This document shows positions 30,885 to 42,278 of a stretch of 64,000 bases of DNA, piece by piece. A program made the position numbers and the translations under genes. Position 1 is the first letter of the stretch; the number at the start of each line of letters is the position of its first letter. The DNA lies in assembly GCA_037957365.1 (NCBI GenBank), contig JARHVA010005487.1, positions 609,001 through 673,000 of the forward strand, in the 5' to 3' direction. The notes beneath the pieces are model-generated. The model worked only from the letters and a program-made list of their open reading frames with translations. It did not search any database and was not told the origin of the DNA. Source of the stretch: Torreya grandis (Eukaryota; Streptophyta; Pinopsida; Cupressales; Taxaceae).

Positions 30885-32182
30885 AATGAACTTTTTAAAG
30901 TATAATTGTTCATGGGAAGTTTTCTTTCAATTTTTTAATATCAAGTTATTCATGATTGGGTTTTGGAGTGTTCTAGCAGTTTTGAGTGGGCTATTTATAG
31001 AGATGAGTTTGAGTCTTTTTTCCATGACTTGTGAAGTATAAATCATATGGTGATAACCCTGATGACATGTATTTTTTTATGTGATTTATTATCATGGTTT
31101 TTGAACTAATTTTTGTTTATTCTTTAGTTATTCAAGATAGACTTTCTATATATGAGAAGGCATAACGGTGTGCTTCAAGTGGTGATTAGACCTAAAAGGT
31201 GTTATGTAACCTAGATAATATTATTATAGGACTATTTTATTGTTATATGATATGTTCCTATAATTTTTTGAGTTTAAAAGTGTTCTAAGCAAGGTAAATT
31301 ATAATGTTTCCTAAAGTAGACCTAATCAGATTAGGTCTCCATGAGACCTAAAGATGAAATAAGGCCTAATTTAGATATGTTAGGCCTATAGGGACTCAAA
31401 TCACATTTTATTAAATTTTATGAGATGTCCTAAGATCTATTCCATGTCTGAACAAATGGTTAAAGGGTGTTTGGCTGACTAAGTGGCAATATGAGCAAGA
31501 GGCTTATATATATACAAGGCATTTTTAGGCATATGTGTGTATGTTGAATACAAGTGAATGAAATAGTGTATTGGTAAGTATACTTAGGTCTTGTAAACCA
31601 TATAAATATAATATATAAACTATTATTAATATTCTATATAGGTTATATGTATGAAAATCAAGGTCATATGAGTTAATCAAGTCAAGAAGAGGGCTAATTG
31701 ACAAAAGAAGCCTAGAAGGCAGTTTGAGAGGGATAAGAGAGTGAAGAATTGAAGAAGTGGTCATCATCAATTGGTTTATAAAAAAAATTTACTAAAGTTT
31801 ATAAAATAAATCATGTGGTTTATTTTGTGTTTATCCATCTAGGGGATTAGTATCTCCTTGAAATTTGGTGCTTGTTAAAGCCTAGTGGAGTTGGTGCTTA
31901 GTTAGTTGGGGTTGGTGCTCCATGTGAAGTTGGTTATTCACTAAATTTGGTGTTTGTCTTATATGAATATATTCCATTAGCATATATTAGTTTTTTTTAT
32001 TTCCCTTTAGGGTTTCCCATATATGTGATGTGTTCTTGTGTTTCATTCTTATGTGGATAGGTGTTTATGATTGCTACATTTATATGTTTGTTTGAATGGT
32101 TCATGATTTCTTAATTTAAATTGATGAGAAATTTTTTTAAGACACTAATTCACCCCCATCCTAGTGATTTTTATTCAAAAAA
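28578..32182 (+). repeat. 5' LTR of C2
   Basis: About 3605 bp, starting TGTTAAAAAGTGTTGTCATT. It matches 34682-38249 throughout with many substitutions. It holds a TATA-rich segment TTATATATATACAAGG at 31504-31519 at a position conserved in the 3' copy (37579-37593), then GTTGGTGCTT/C motifs at 31860-31930 and the AATTCACCCCCATCC end typical of plant copia LTRs. A TA microsatellite at 30842-30892 is present only in this copy. Confidence 0.9.
30842..30892. repeat. (TA)n microsatellite
   Basis: About 51 bases of uninterrupted TA inside the 5' LTR of C2. The matching place in the 3' LTR (about 36931-36945) has only a short TATATATG. Open frames of repeated Ile-Tyr across it on both strands are artefacts. 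Confidence 0.95.
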
Positions 32183-32198
32183 TTTATATCATTTTAGG
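32183..32198 (+). promoter_or_regulatory. Decayed primer-binding site of C2
   Basis: TTTATATCATTTTAGG occupies the place of TTGGTATCAGAGCAGG and matches it in part (TATCA and AGG). Probably an initiator tRNA-Met primer site that has mutated. Confidence 0.5.
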
Positions 32199-32245
32199 TC
32201 CTTGGAATTAGGCCTAATAGCCTAAAAGAGATCCTAGAAGTAAGA

Positions 32246-34610
32246 ATGGCCAATCAGCAACCACAAGGTAGTTTCTCTACCAGTAAGGATTCATTATTCA
32301 ATGGGACTAATTATGCCTTTTGGATCATTATAATGAGGACATAATTTATGTCAATGGTCCATGATATATGGAAGTCAGTTGTGTATGGATATACTCCACC
32401 TCCTACACCACCAACTGATACAGTAATCAAGAAGGAAAGTGAGAGCAATTCCAAGGCAATGAATGTTATTCTATGTGGCCTATCAGAGGTAGAATTTGTG
32501 AAGATGATGCACTGTGAGTCAGCCAAGGTGATATGGGAAAAATTGAGTACTATATATGAAGGAGACATCAAGGTGAATATGGCCAAGTTACAAACCCATA
32601 AGAGATAGTTTGAAATTCTAGAGATTAATGAAGATGAAACCAGCACATCCTACCTATTGAAGGTTGATGAAGTTGTCAATGTCATTAGAGGATTGGGAGA
32701 AGAAGTGAAAAATTCTATAGTTTTAAAAAATATATTGAGATCATTATCTCCTAAGTTTTATTCTAAGGTGTCTATAATAGAAGAGATGTAATATTTGGAA
32801 AAACTAAAAATAGATGGGCTTCATGGCATCTTGACTGCCTATGAGATGAGAAAAAATAAAGGAATGCCTCAAAAAATGGAATCATCATTCAAAGCTAATA
32901 AAAATTCAAAATCCAAGAAGGTCAAGGATGAGGAATGCTCAGATGTTGATGATGATCAACTAATATCCATGTTTGTAAGGAAATTAAGGTTTGGCTATGG
33001 TAAGTACAAGGGTATGTTGCCCTTAAAATGTTTAAACTATGATAAGATGGAGAGTCTTAACTAGAATAAGACTGAGCATGATGAAGAACATGATGAACAT
33101 CATGGAGATGATAAGAAGGTCTATAATCCTAACAAAAATAATAAATATTTTAGAAGGTATGAAGTTAGGAAAGGGTCATTCAAGAACAAGATAAGTTTCT
33201 ATACCAAAGAAGATAATAACTCATCTAACGTAAGTGACACAAGTTCATCTGATATTGATGATAACAATAATGAACATGAACATGACAATAATGAAACCCT
33301 ATTCATGGCTATAGAAATAGACAATGAGAGTTGTTTAAATGGGAAAGGCCTATAAATGATGAAGAAGAGGTTGAATTGAACCTTGAGGCATAATTGTTGA
33401 ATATTTTAGAGGAGTTAAAGTTTCAAATAAGAAATAATCACAAACTAAGATCATTATTTAAGGACTATGAAGATCAGATCGGTTTGTTTTAGGAGAGACT
33501 GAGTAAAATTTCTAAGGAGTATGATGAGATCATCAATCATATTGAAGTAGAGATGGAGATAGTCATTACAAGCCTAAAGGCTAAAGAGGAATAATGCATC
33601 ATGTATGAAACTAAAATATAATCCTTAAAAGCTAAGTTGGAACAAGCATCTAGCAAGATGAAGTCCTTTATGAAGTTTTAAAAAAGTAATGATGCTCTAG
33701 ATAAAATCTTAAGTATTTAGAAGTCTAAAAGTGATAAAAACATGTCTTGGTTTCATAAAAGACTAAAAAGAGGTAGATCATCTCAATGATAAGGCTAATG
33801 AAGATAAGAAGGTCAACATAAAAAGACCAACCAGATAACATAATTCTATGAGGTATGCTAATTCATTCAATGGTTACTATTTTGCATGAAATCAGTTTGG
33901 TCATAGAGAAAAAGAGTGTAGAAGACCCTCTAATAATAAATATGCATGAGATTATGAAAGGAATCATCACTCAAGAGGTATATATAATGTTGTGTGCTAT
34001 AACTATCATAATGTAAGACACATTACAAGATTGTATCCTAATAGAGGTAGAATTCCATCAAGTCAAAATAAGATGTTTGAAGCCCCTAGAATTTAATAGA
34101 GAAGATAATTGAATGTGTGGAAACCAAAGATAGTAAAAGTGAGTATTGATTAGTCTACAAGCCCAAGTGGACTACTTGATATGGTAGATAAAACTTTATA
34201 TGTGAAATCAAGTGAGTAATTTATGTTATTAGCTCATATTGTTGATCAAACGGTTGATGAAAAAGTCAAGCCTAAGATACAAATCAAGCCTAAAAGGGTC
34301 CTAAAGGATATTCAATCTAATAAGAGAAAGGAGATATGGGAATCTCCTAATATTGTGTTTTTTAGTAATCTATGGAAAGGGGTGATTTTATTAGGCTTCA
34401 TGGAGACACTATTTTGTTAGTAGAAGCATGGTGGGTGTTTGGTTTGAGGGAGAGTTATTCATATTTTTCATACTCCCCAAGTGTAGTTGTTGACAAGCAT
34501 AGAAGAGTTTCTAATTATAGTTTCCAAAGAAGGTCAATGAGTGGTTTTATAAGTTGTAATCTAACCCTTTATCATTAATGTCAAAGGGGGAAAAATCTCA
34601 AGAAGGAATA
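32246..34610 (+). pseudogene. Copia gag (C2)
   Basis: ATG at 32246 begins MANQQPQGSFSTSKDSLFNG followed by TNYAFW, the DUF4219 signature. Then comes a UBN2-type core (VIWEKLSTIYEGDIKVNMAK near 32530-32590) and KLKIDGLHGILTAYEMRKNK near 32805. Next are a Lys/Asp-rich region, an acidic Asn/His stretch near 33220-33300, a coiled-coil-like Glu/Lys region (33400-33740) and two degraded CCHC knuckles: NQFGHREKECRR near 33890 and CYNYHNVRHI near 33990-34025. Several stops. The LHGIL block is shared with C1 and C3, so the three belong to one broad copia lineage. No pol follows. Confidence 0.82.
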
Positions 34611-34669
34611 TTGACTAGTATGGGGGAGATATGAATGATCAGATTGAAGAATGTTTTGCCATTAATGAT

Positions 34670-34681
34670 AAAGGGGGAGTT
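34670..34681 (+). promoter_or_regulatory. Polypurine tract of C2, with upstream duplicate
   Basis: AAAGGGGGAGT before the 3' LTR. The same words, CATTAATGNYAAAGGGGGA, occur at about 34574-34592 and again at 34660-34678; a further GGGGGAGA lies at 34622-34629. So three purine tracts occur within about 100 bases. Confidence 0.75.
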
Positions 34682-37600
34682 TATTGAGAAGTGTTTTCAT
34701 TGATGTCAAGGTTGACATCATTTGATGTTAAGATGAAACTAATGAATATGCATCATGAGTGGAATTTGAGGTATGATTTTGTGTGATTGATGTGACAATA
34801 AATCCATATGACAAGAGAGAATTTTAAGGTAACCTAATGTCTCTTCTATTGTTAGAGAATTTGAAGGCAATCTAATGTCTTTATGTTGAGTGAGAATTTG
34901 AAGTTCATCTAATGATTCTTATATTGGTTTTTTTCAAGGTTGTTTCAATGGTTTTAGAGTGATGTATGATGAATTTTCTTATTTTTATATCATTATTTAG
35001 GTAAGCATGTTTGAGTATTAGTCCTTGAGTATAAGGTGTTTTGAGAAGCCTAGTCATAACAAGCTTAGTCATATCATGAGCATGTGCATGGTGAGTATGA
35101 ATAGGTATGTGTATCCATAAAACATTGTTTTTAGATCCTTTAAGGAATATGATCAATTTTATAAGCATCAAGGAGTGTTTTAAAGTCAATTATTAAGTTT
35201 CAAGTGCTTGAGAAGCCTAGTCATGGCACTAGTCATGACATGTAAAGTCATAGTGAGAAGTTTTGAGCATGGTGTCTTGATGAGATGGATGCACAAAGGA
35301 ATAAGAGGATTTATTAGGTTTCTTGAACATGTATGTGAGGAATTTTATCACTAATGATATTCTTAGGGTGAGCCTATAGGGGTATGACCTTCAACCTAGA
35401 CCACCTCTACACCTTGCCTAGCCTAATGAGGCATCATGATCTATTATCAAGGCCTATGAATAATTTATATAAGTTTTTAATCATAGTATAGTTTTATTTA
35501 GTATGTTATTGAGGTTGAGAGTAAATGTAAAGAGGCATGAGGTCAATTTTAAGGCCTAATGTGGTTTGTAGGTCAAGGTCTAAGAGAGTAAAGAGAGAGA
35601 GTATGGCATAATGGGGTATGAGGTTATATTTACAAGGAAAGTATCAATATATGAGTTTTTTTATAGGTATTATATGTTTTTAAATATTTTTCACAAATTT
35701 TGAGGTCATGGTTTATAATAAAAAGCATGAAAATTGGTTTTAAGGTCTCTCGAGTACATAGAATGTAGGCATACAAACCGGAATACGAATTTTAGGTATA
35801 CATTATCATGTGTAACCTCTACATGAGAATTTAAGATATTAAGGATAGATGTGTAAGGGTCCTATCTAAGGTCTCTAGGAATTAGTTTAGTAAATTAGGG
35901 GTAGTCCTTTATGAATAATTGTTAATACCAAAAATAGTGTTAACCCTCTCTAAACCCCTAATAATGACTCGATGTGAAATATTTTTTAAAAATAGCCTAG
36001 AATGGTCTCAAATGAAAATAAAAAATATTTTAAAATTTATAAAATTATCCCAGTCACCTCCAAGTGTGATTGAGTTTTTAGGTGTGTGAGTAGATCTTAT
36101 AAGAAAGTGCACATTTCTTGGAGATTTGATATGGAAATCAAAGTTGACCAAGTCAAATTATGAAAATGGATGGAGGATGTATTTTGAGATTTATTTTTCA
36201 TTTCCATTAATGTTTATATATAGTTTACATTCCTCAATTTTGATAAATTGGTCATCCAAATTGGCCAATCACTAACAAGCCTAATGGTGAAAATAGTGAA
36301 AAACTCAGGCAATAGTGAGAAGATGATTAGGTATGTGTTATCATGAAATATGTATTAAACAAAGTAAATGGAGATGTTTTTTAGTACATATAATACATTA
36401 TAGTTTTTGGTATAAGTTTTTGAGGTTAGTGGTTATAGTGATAAAGTTTCTCATAAGTTGACTTGTCTCACTCAATGAGGTCTATGTATAATGAGGTTAT
36501 GAGACTAGTCTACAAGACCAATATTTACATTTGACCATATTATATTTATATATAATAATAATATAATTAACTCATTTGATCATATAAATTCATCATAATT
36601 CATTAAATATTTCTATATAGGTGTTGAAGTTCTAAGTCATCGATAATGTACTTTAAGGTAAACTGGCAGTTCTGGGTAAGCTAGTTGCAATGATGAGTTT
36701 GAGGCTCTATGCTATGAGTTGATATATATAATTCATATGGTGTTTATTATTTTTAATTTAAATTATTTATAATTATTTTTTAAATATTTTAGGTAAATTA
36801 AAGTGGCTAAAAATTTGAAGTCAAAATGGCTTGTCTAGTTCTAGTTTGACTATGTGTATTGAGGCCAAAAGATAAGTCTACAAGATCAATATCTGACATT
36901 AGACCTTGTAATTTTTTTATTTTATAATTTAATATATATGTAAAATTAAATTTTTAAATTATTATTGGTTATTTTAAGTTTTCTTTCAAGTTTTTAAGAT
37001 CAAGTTGTTCATGATTGGGTTTTAGAGTGTTCTGGCAGTTCTAAGTGGGTTATTTGTAGAGAATAATTTGAGTCCTTTTTCCCTAAGTTATGAAGTCTAA
37101 ATAATATTTTTATGACATTTAGGTCATTTAGTTTATATATATGTGATTTATTTCCATTTTTTTAACTAATTTGTTTTTACTCTTCAGATCTTCAAGACAG
37201 ACTTTCTATGTATGAGAAGGCCTAATTATGAGCAGTACAAATGTTGTGCTTCAGGTGGTGATTAGACCTAAAAGGTGTTATGGAGCCTATATAAGATTAT
37301 TAAAGGCATATTTATTGTTATATTATATTTTAATACTATTTTTTGAGTTTAAAATTTTTCCAAGAAAGACAAAGTAAAATGTGTCCTAAAGTAGACTTAA
37401 TGGGATTAGTTCTCCATGAGACCTAAAGATGAAATAAGGCCTAATTGATATATGTCAGACCTAAAGGGACTAAAATAATGTTTTATTAATGTTTATTATA
37501 TGTCCTAATATTTATTCCTTTTATAACATAATGTTTTAATGGTTTTTGGTTGATTAAGTGGTAATATGAGCAAGAGGCTTATATATACAAGGCAGTTTTA

Positions 37601-38249
37601 GGCCTATGCGTGTGTGTTGATTGTAAGCGAATGAAATATTATATTGGTAAGAATAATTATATATTTTAGACCATATTAAGAGAATATATAAATTATGATG
37701 AATATTTTACATAGGTTTTGTGTATGAAAAAAAAATTATATGACCTAATCAAGTCAAGAAGAGGGTTAGTTAACTGAAAAAGCCTAGAAGATTGTTTGAG
37801 AGGGATAAAAGAGTGAAGAGATGAAGAGGTGGTAATCATCAATTTTTTTAGAAATAAGGTGTAATTAATCTGATAAACTCAATTATGTGTCTAATTTTAT
37901 GTTTATTCATCTACGGGGTTAGTGCCTCCTTGAAATTTAGTGTTTGTTAAGGCCTACATGAGTTGGTGCTTAGCTAGTTGGGGTTGGTACTCCATGTGAA
38001 GTTGGTGCTTCACTAAATTTTATTTTTTTATTATAGTAATGTATTCCATTTTTATATATAATTTTTTTTATTCTCATTTAATTTTTCCCACATATGTGAT
38101 GTGTTCTTGTGTTTCATGCTTATGTGGATAAGTGTTTATGCTTGTTATATCTATAGGCTTGTTTGAATGGTTCATGATTTCTTAAGTAAAATTGATAAGA
38201 ATTTTTTTTAAGACACTAATTCACCCCCTCAGTTATTTTTCTTCCAACA
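34682..38249 (+). repeat. 3' LTR of C2
   Basis: 3568 bp, beginning TATTGAGAAGTG (TG changed to TA) and ending TTCTTCCAACA. The copia-type end AATTCACCCCCTCAG is at 38217-38231 and the GTTGGTGCTT/C motifs are at 37964-38010. Matches 28578-32182. Confidence 0.9.
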
Positions 38250-38254
38250 CCGTA

Positions 38255-39500
38255 TAGGGTGTTTTCCTAAATTTTAAATTAGAAACAGTTAGGGTTTGCA
38301 CTTATAAGACTCTATGTGATCAAATTATCAGTATGAGCAAGATAATTATAGGATTAAAAATTATAATAAACTATTACATGAAAATATTGAAAATTTTAAA
38401 AAATAATTTACAAGACAAATTCCTCTAGGACATAATAGTTTAAATCATGTATATTCATCTTCACCTAGTCAATTTCTAGAAAACAATGTTAAATATCTAG
38501 ATCATAAATCACAATAAAGTACATCTACAAGTAGTGATTAAAAAACATTCAAAGATCAAATAATAATGCTAGTGAGATAATAAGGGGCATTATTAAATCT
38601 AATTTGATCAACCTACCTCCTATGTACCTAATGATGAGATCCAATTATTTTTATACATATCATAGAATGTATGGGCACCACATATATTCATGTTTAGCAT
38701 TGAAAAAGAAAATATAGTAGATAATGGATACAAATGAATTGCATAGTGACACATCATCCCAATAGCATACAATGGCATATATACAAATTAAAAAAGGGTT
38801 AAATTTAAAAATAGTACAAAAATGGTTACCAAAGCATAACATAGAACAAAAAAAGGTTCCAAAAGTATAATCATAGCAAGAAATAGTACATATACCAACA
38901 AATCAAGTAAAATAGGAAAATATACCTCTCAAAAAAGAGACTCAACATTAAAAATGGTATTATTTTGGTCAAAATTATCAACAATAGTTTGATTATCATG
39001 GTCAAGGTTTGGGCAAGCAGGCCCAAGACATCACTATTATTCTAGCAATTGATAATGTTGGTCAACAATATTTGGGTTTTATTAAACATCCTAAGGTAAA
39101 TCATTCATAGATATAGTTTATCAAGGCAAAACATCCAAATACATAGTACATATTATAGAAAGAGATAAAACTTAAGTTTTAAAGTCAAAATCATGATAAG
39201 CCAACAAGTATTCTCAAATAAGGATTTCTAGCAAAAGAGCTCCATAACACCAGATGTATATAATAATCATAGTTTCAAATGGAAAAATCATAATCAATAT
39301 TCCAAAACCTAATTCAAAAAGGTTAACTCCACACTATGATGCAATTCCCTCTAGCATTCTAGATTATCATGATTTTAATGATGAACAATACTCAAATTCC
39401 TACTGTAACAACATTCAACTATAGCATAACATTTACACTGCACAAGAGATTACCGTTCTTATTTTTGACATAGTTAACAATGATAGTGAGTCTCCCATAA
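38255..39500 (+). pseudogene. T+ interior, possible continuation of gag
   Basis: Resumes T+ after C2. Asn/Lys/Ile-rich decayed frames such as YEQDNYRIKNYNKLLHENIE near 38330-38390 and SSSPSQFLENNVKYLDHKSQ near 38455-38515 look like the low-complexity N-terminal half of the T- gag. I cannot find a gag core or zinc knuckle. Low confidence. Confidence 0.35.
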
Positions 39501-41219
39501 GACTAATTGGTTAGTATCATTCCTAATCTTTTACATACTTCCTTCTCTCTCTCACTCCTTGTACATAGTTTATTTTCATTTTCTTGTACATAGCTATATC
39601 CATAAAATACAAAAATAATATAACATGTCAAAACATAAAAATATTTAAATATTACTCAAAAACATTAAAAAAAAAAAAAAATTGTATGCATTTTTATCTT
39701 TATATTTCTTCTACTTTCCAAATATTACATATGTTATTTATCTTACTATAGTTAGTTTTATCATACATAGATGTTTCACTTATTATTATTAAGTGCTTAC
39801 AAATTGCATACAAGGCTTCGATCCACTACACTAATAGATATGTACTATCATTTACCCAATTGGGGCATATACACTAATCTAGGTTTATTCATTTGATACA
39901 TCACCCACTCGAGGGCACCTCATACACAATTTATACTACCAAGTTATAAACTTACATTATATACATTTCAATTAATGCATTGATATATCTTGATATTGAT
40001 CATTGCTACTCATTGCTTATATTTTTTATTGGCTATCACTAGTTTAGACTCATTATATGTACATCCTAGCATTTACACAGATTTGTACTACATAGTTATA
40101 CATGCTTTCCTTTCTAGATTTCTTAGTTTAGACTTGATTGTGTTTCTTATGCTTCTTCCATTTTAATATGCCATTGCTCTTTATCTCTATGCCACTTATA
40201 TGTTTGTATGTCTTGGACATATGACCATGTCCCTTTTGTATTCTTTCATGATTATATATGTGGGCATTTTAACATGTCCTTCTATGTGGATCTAAGTTAA
40301 ATTATTTATTTCTCATGTATGTGGACATTTGAACATGTTTGTGTATGTCTTCCATTATCATATTCAGTGACATGTGCCCATGTCCCTTGTATTGTGGCCC
40401 CTTGGCCTACTCTTGCATGCCTCATGTGTTTTGTATGTATGCTTTATTTTATGCATAGTCACTATGACACTTGTCTTTTCTTGTTACATACACCAATTTT
40501 TGATGCCATAAGGGACCTCATGCATTTACCCTTCCTACTTGGATTTCATGATAGACACCATGCCACATCCCCTAGGTAACTACTCATATTTTATGTTATA
40601 CACATTGATTACATCTATCTTGACACCCTTGTGAAAGGCTAGATTACAACATACATCTTACATTACCTACTTATGCTCATATTCTTTTACATTCTGATGT
40701 TATGTTTGCACATTGTATTGAATTGACATGCAGTTATCATATATACTCTAGCTAACACATTTTGTAAAGCTACTTATTTTTAGGAAAGTTTTTACATAAA
40801 CTCCACAACTAACCTCAAAATATGAGTTATTCACATGGGTTTATCATAGAGATTAGGATCCTACATTGTTATTCACAAATTATTTTCAACACACAAGCTT
40901 AGTTTTAGAAATCATACATAGGTCAGACATAATAAAAAATAGGAACTCAAAAATTAGTTCAAATTACCTATATTTTAGATAAGATAGACATTAACACCTA
41001 GATTGGGACACTAGTACCACAAGGAGCTATTCTCTATGACAAGATATTATTGTCTAGTAGCCCCAACTTTAAGGTAATTTAAATTAGCCAAAATAGTACA
41101 CCATATACAATATAGATTTGCACAAGTATATCATATTTTTCATAGTTATGTTCAATTTTTCTCAAATACACTCATTTATCTCATATTCATACCCATTGCT
41201 CATATTTTATGGTATAATG
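39501..41219. other. T+ interior; no gene seen
   Basis: AT-rich and stop-rich. An A run lies at 39668-39681. 40985-41060 contains GACACTAGTACCACA-like words resembling the T LTRs. The open frame at 40319-40579 (Cys/His/Leu-rich) has no family features. No mobile-domain motif found on the minus strand here, unlike T-. Confidence 0.4.
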
Positions 41220-42213
41220 TGTTGGAAATATTTTCATTGATGCCAAAGGTCTAACATTGGTGATAAAGGCCCTATAGCATTTAATGGTGTTTTTAATATT
41301 CATATCTTGGCTAATGTGTGCTAATATTTATTTAATATTAATGAATATATTTTTTGTTACATAAAAGTCAAAAGAGGTCCCATGGAGAAGTCAAAGAGTC
41401 ATGAGGTAAAGACAAAAGAGGAATGGGATGCATTTTCCCATGAAGAGTCATCTTGAGGAATTCCAAGATTCACCAAGTGAAGATAAAAAAGGGTATGGTG
41501 CATTTTTCCATGAAGAGTCACCTTAAGGAATTTGAAAGGTCACTAAGATAAAGACAAAAGAAGAAAATATGCATTTGTTTATGAAGGGTCACCATGTGAC
41601 TTTTCAAATGCAAGGATATAAAGGGTCATGCAATTTTAGTACCATTTTCCATGAGAATTGAAGGGTCACAAAGGGTGAATGTCAAAGGTCATTTGAAAAG
41701 ATATAAATAAAGGCTTCATAAGCCATTTGTAATATACAAGAGAGTGCATGGTTTTGTAATTTTTTATATAAGAAAAGAGGAGAGAAAATTAGAAGATATT
41801 TTAGAGTTCTATCATTTATTGAGTAATAAACATTGAGAGATAGTTATGTTTTATACAAAAGAGGGGTTGGTGCTCCTATGGGTTGGTGCTCCTATGAGTT
41901 GGTGCTCATAAATTGTTACTATGTTGGTGCTCATAAAAGGTGTTGGTGATCTTGTAAATTGGTGCTTGAAAACTTTTTAAGTTGAGTTAATGCTCATTCA
42001 TATACTTGAGATTGTTCTTCATATGTTTTCCCACTTTGGGTTTCCACGTAAAAATCTAGTCTCTCTCTCTCTCTTGTGTGGTGCATGTTATTATTTCAAT
42101 TTTATTGCATATCTTGTATGTGTGATTAAGTGGTTAAAGAAAATAAATTAGATTAAGTAAAAGATATATAATATATTGATTCGCCCCCCTCTTAGTATAT
42201 TTCATGCTTAACA
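41220..42213 (+). repeat. 5' LTR of C1
   Basis: 994 bp, TGTTGGAAATATTTTC to TTCATGCTTAACA. TATA-like ATATAAATAAAGG at 41701-41713. Seven GTTGGTGCTC-like motifs at 41865-41996, a 14-base CT run at 42061-42074, and the TCGCCCCCCTCTTAG end typical of plant copia LTRs. Confidence 0.93.
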
Positions 42214-42215
42214 AT

Positions 42216-42227
42216 TGGTATCAGAGC
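42216..42227 (+). promoter_or_regulatory. Primer-binding site of C1
   Basis: TGGTATCAGAGC two bases after the LTR, complementary to the 3' end of initiator tRNA-Met. Confidence 0.93.
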
Positions 42228-42278
42228 AGATTCCTTTTAGAAAGTTTTATAGCTTGAAGGTAGATTGGGAAAAGCACA

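Larger units (their letters stand above)
28578..38249 (+). mobile_element. Copia-type gag-only element C2 with 3.6-kb LTRs
   Basis: 9672 bp: LTR 28578-32182, decayed primer site, gag 32246 to about 34610, polypurine tract, LTR 34682-38249. Flanks CCCTA (28573-28577) and CCGTA (38250-38254), 4 of 5 match. The LTRs are far longer than the interior (2.5 kb). There is no protease, integrase, reverse transcriptase or RNase H. It fits the class of large non-autonomous copia derivatives (LARD/TR-GAG-like) that depend on an autonomous partner; that dependence is inference. Confidence 0.9.

Noticed and set aside
30700..31041. Frames with runs of Ile-Tyr on both strands
   Set aside because: Produced by the TA microsatellite in the C2 LTR.
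40319..40579. Possible Cys/His-rich small protein
   Set aside because: No regular Cys/His spacing, no conserved family, and it lies in the decayed interior of T+.
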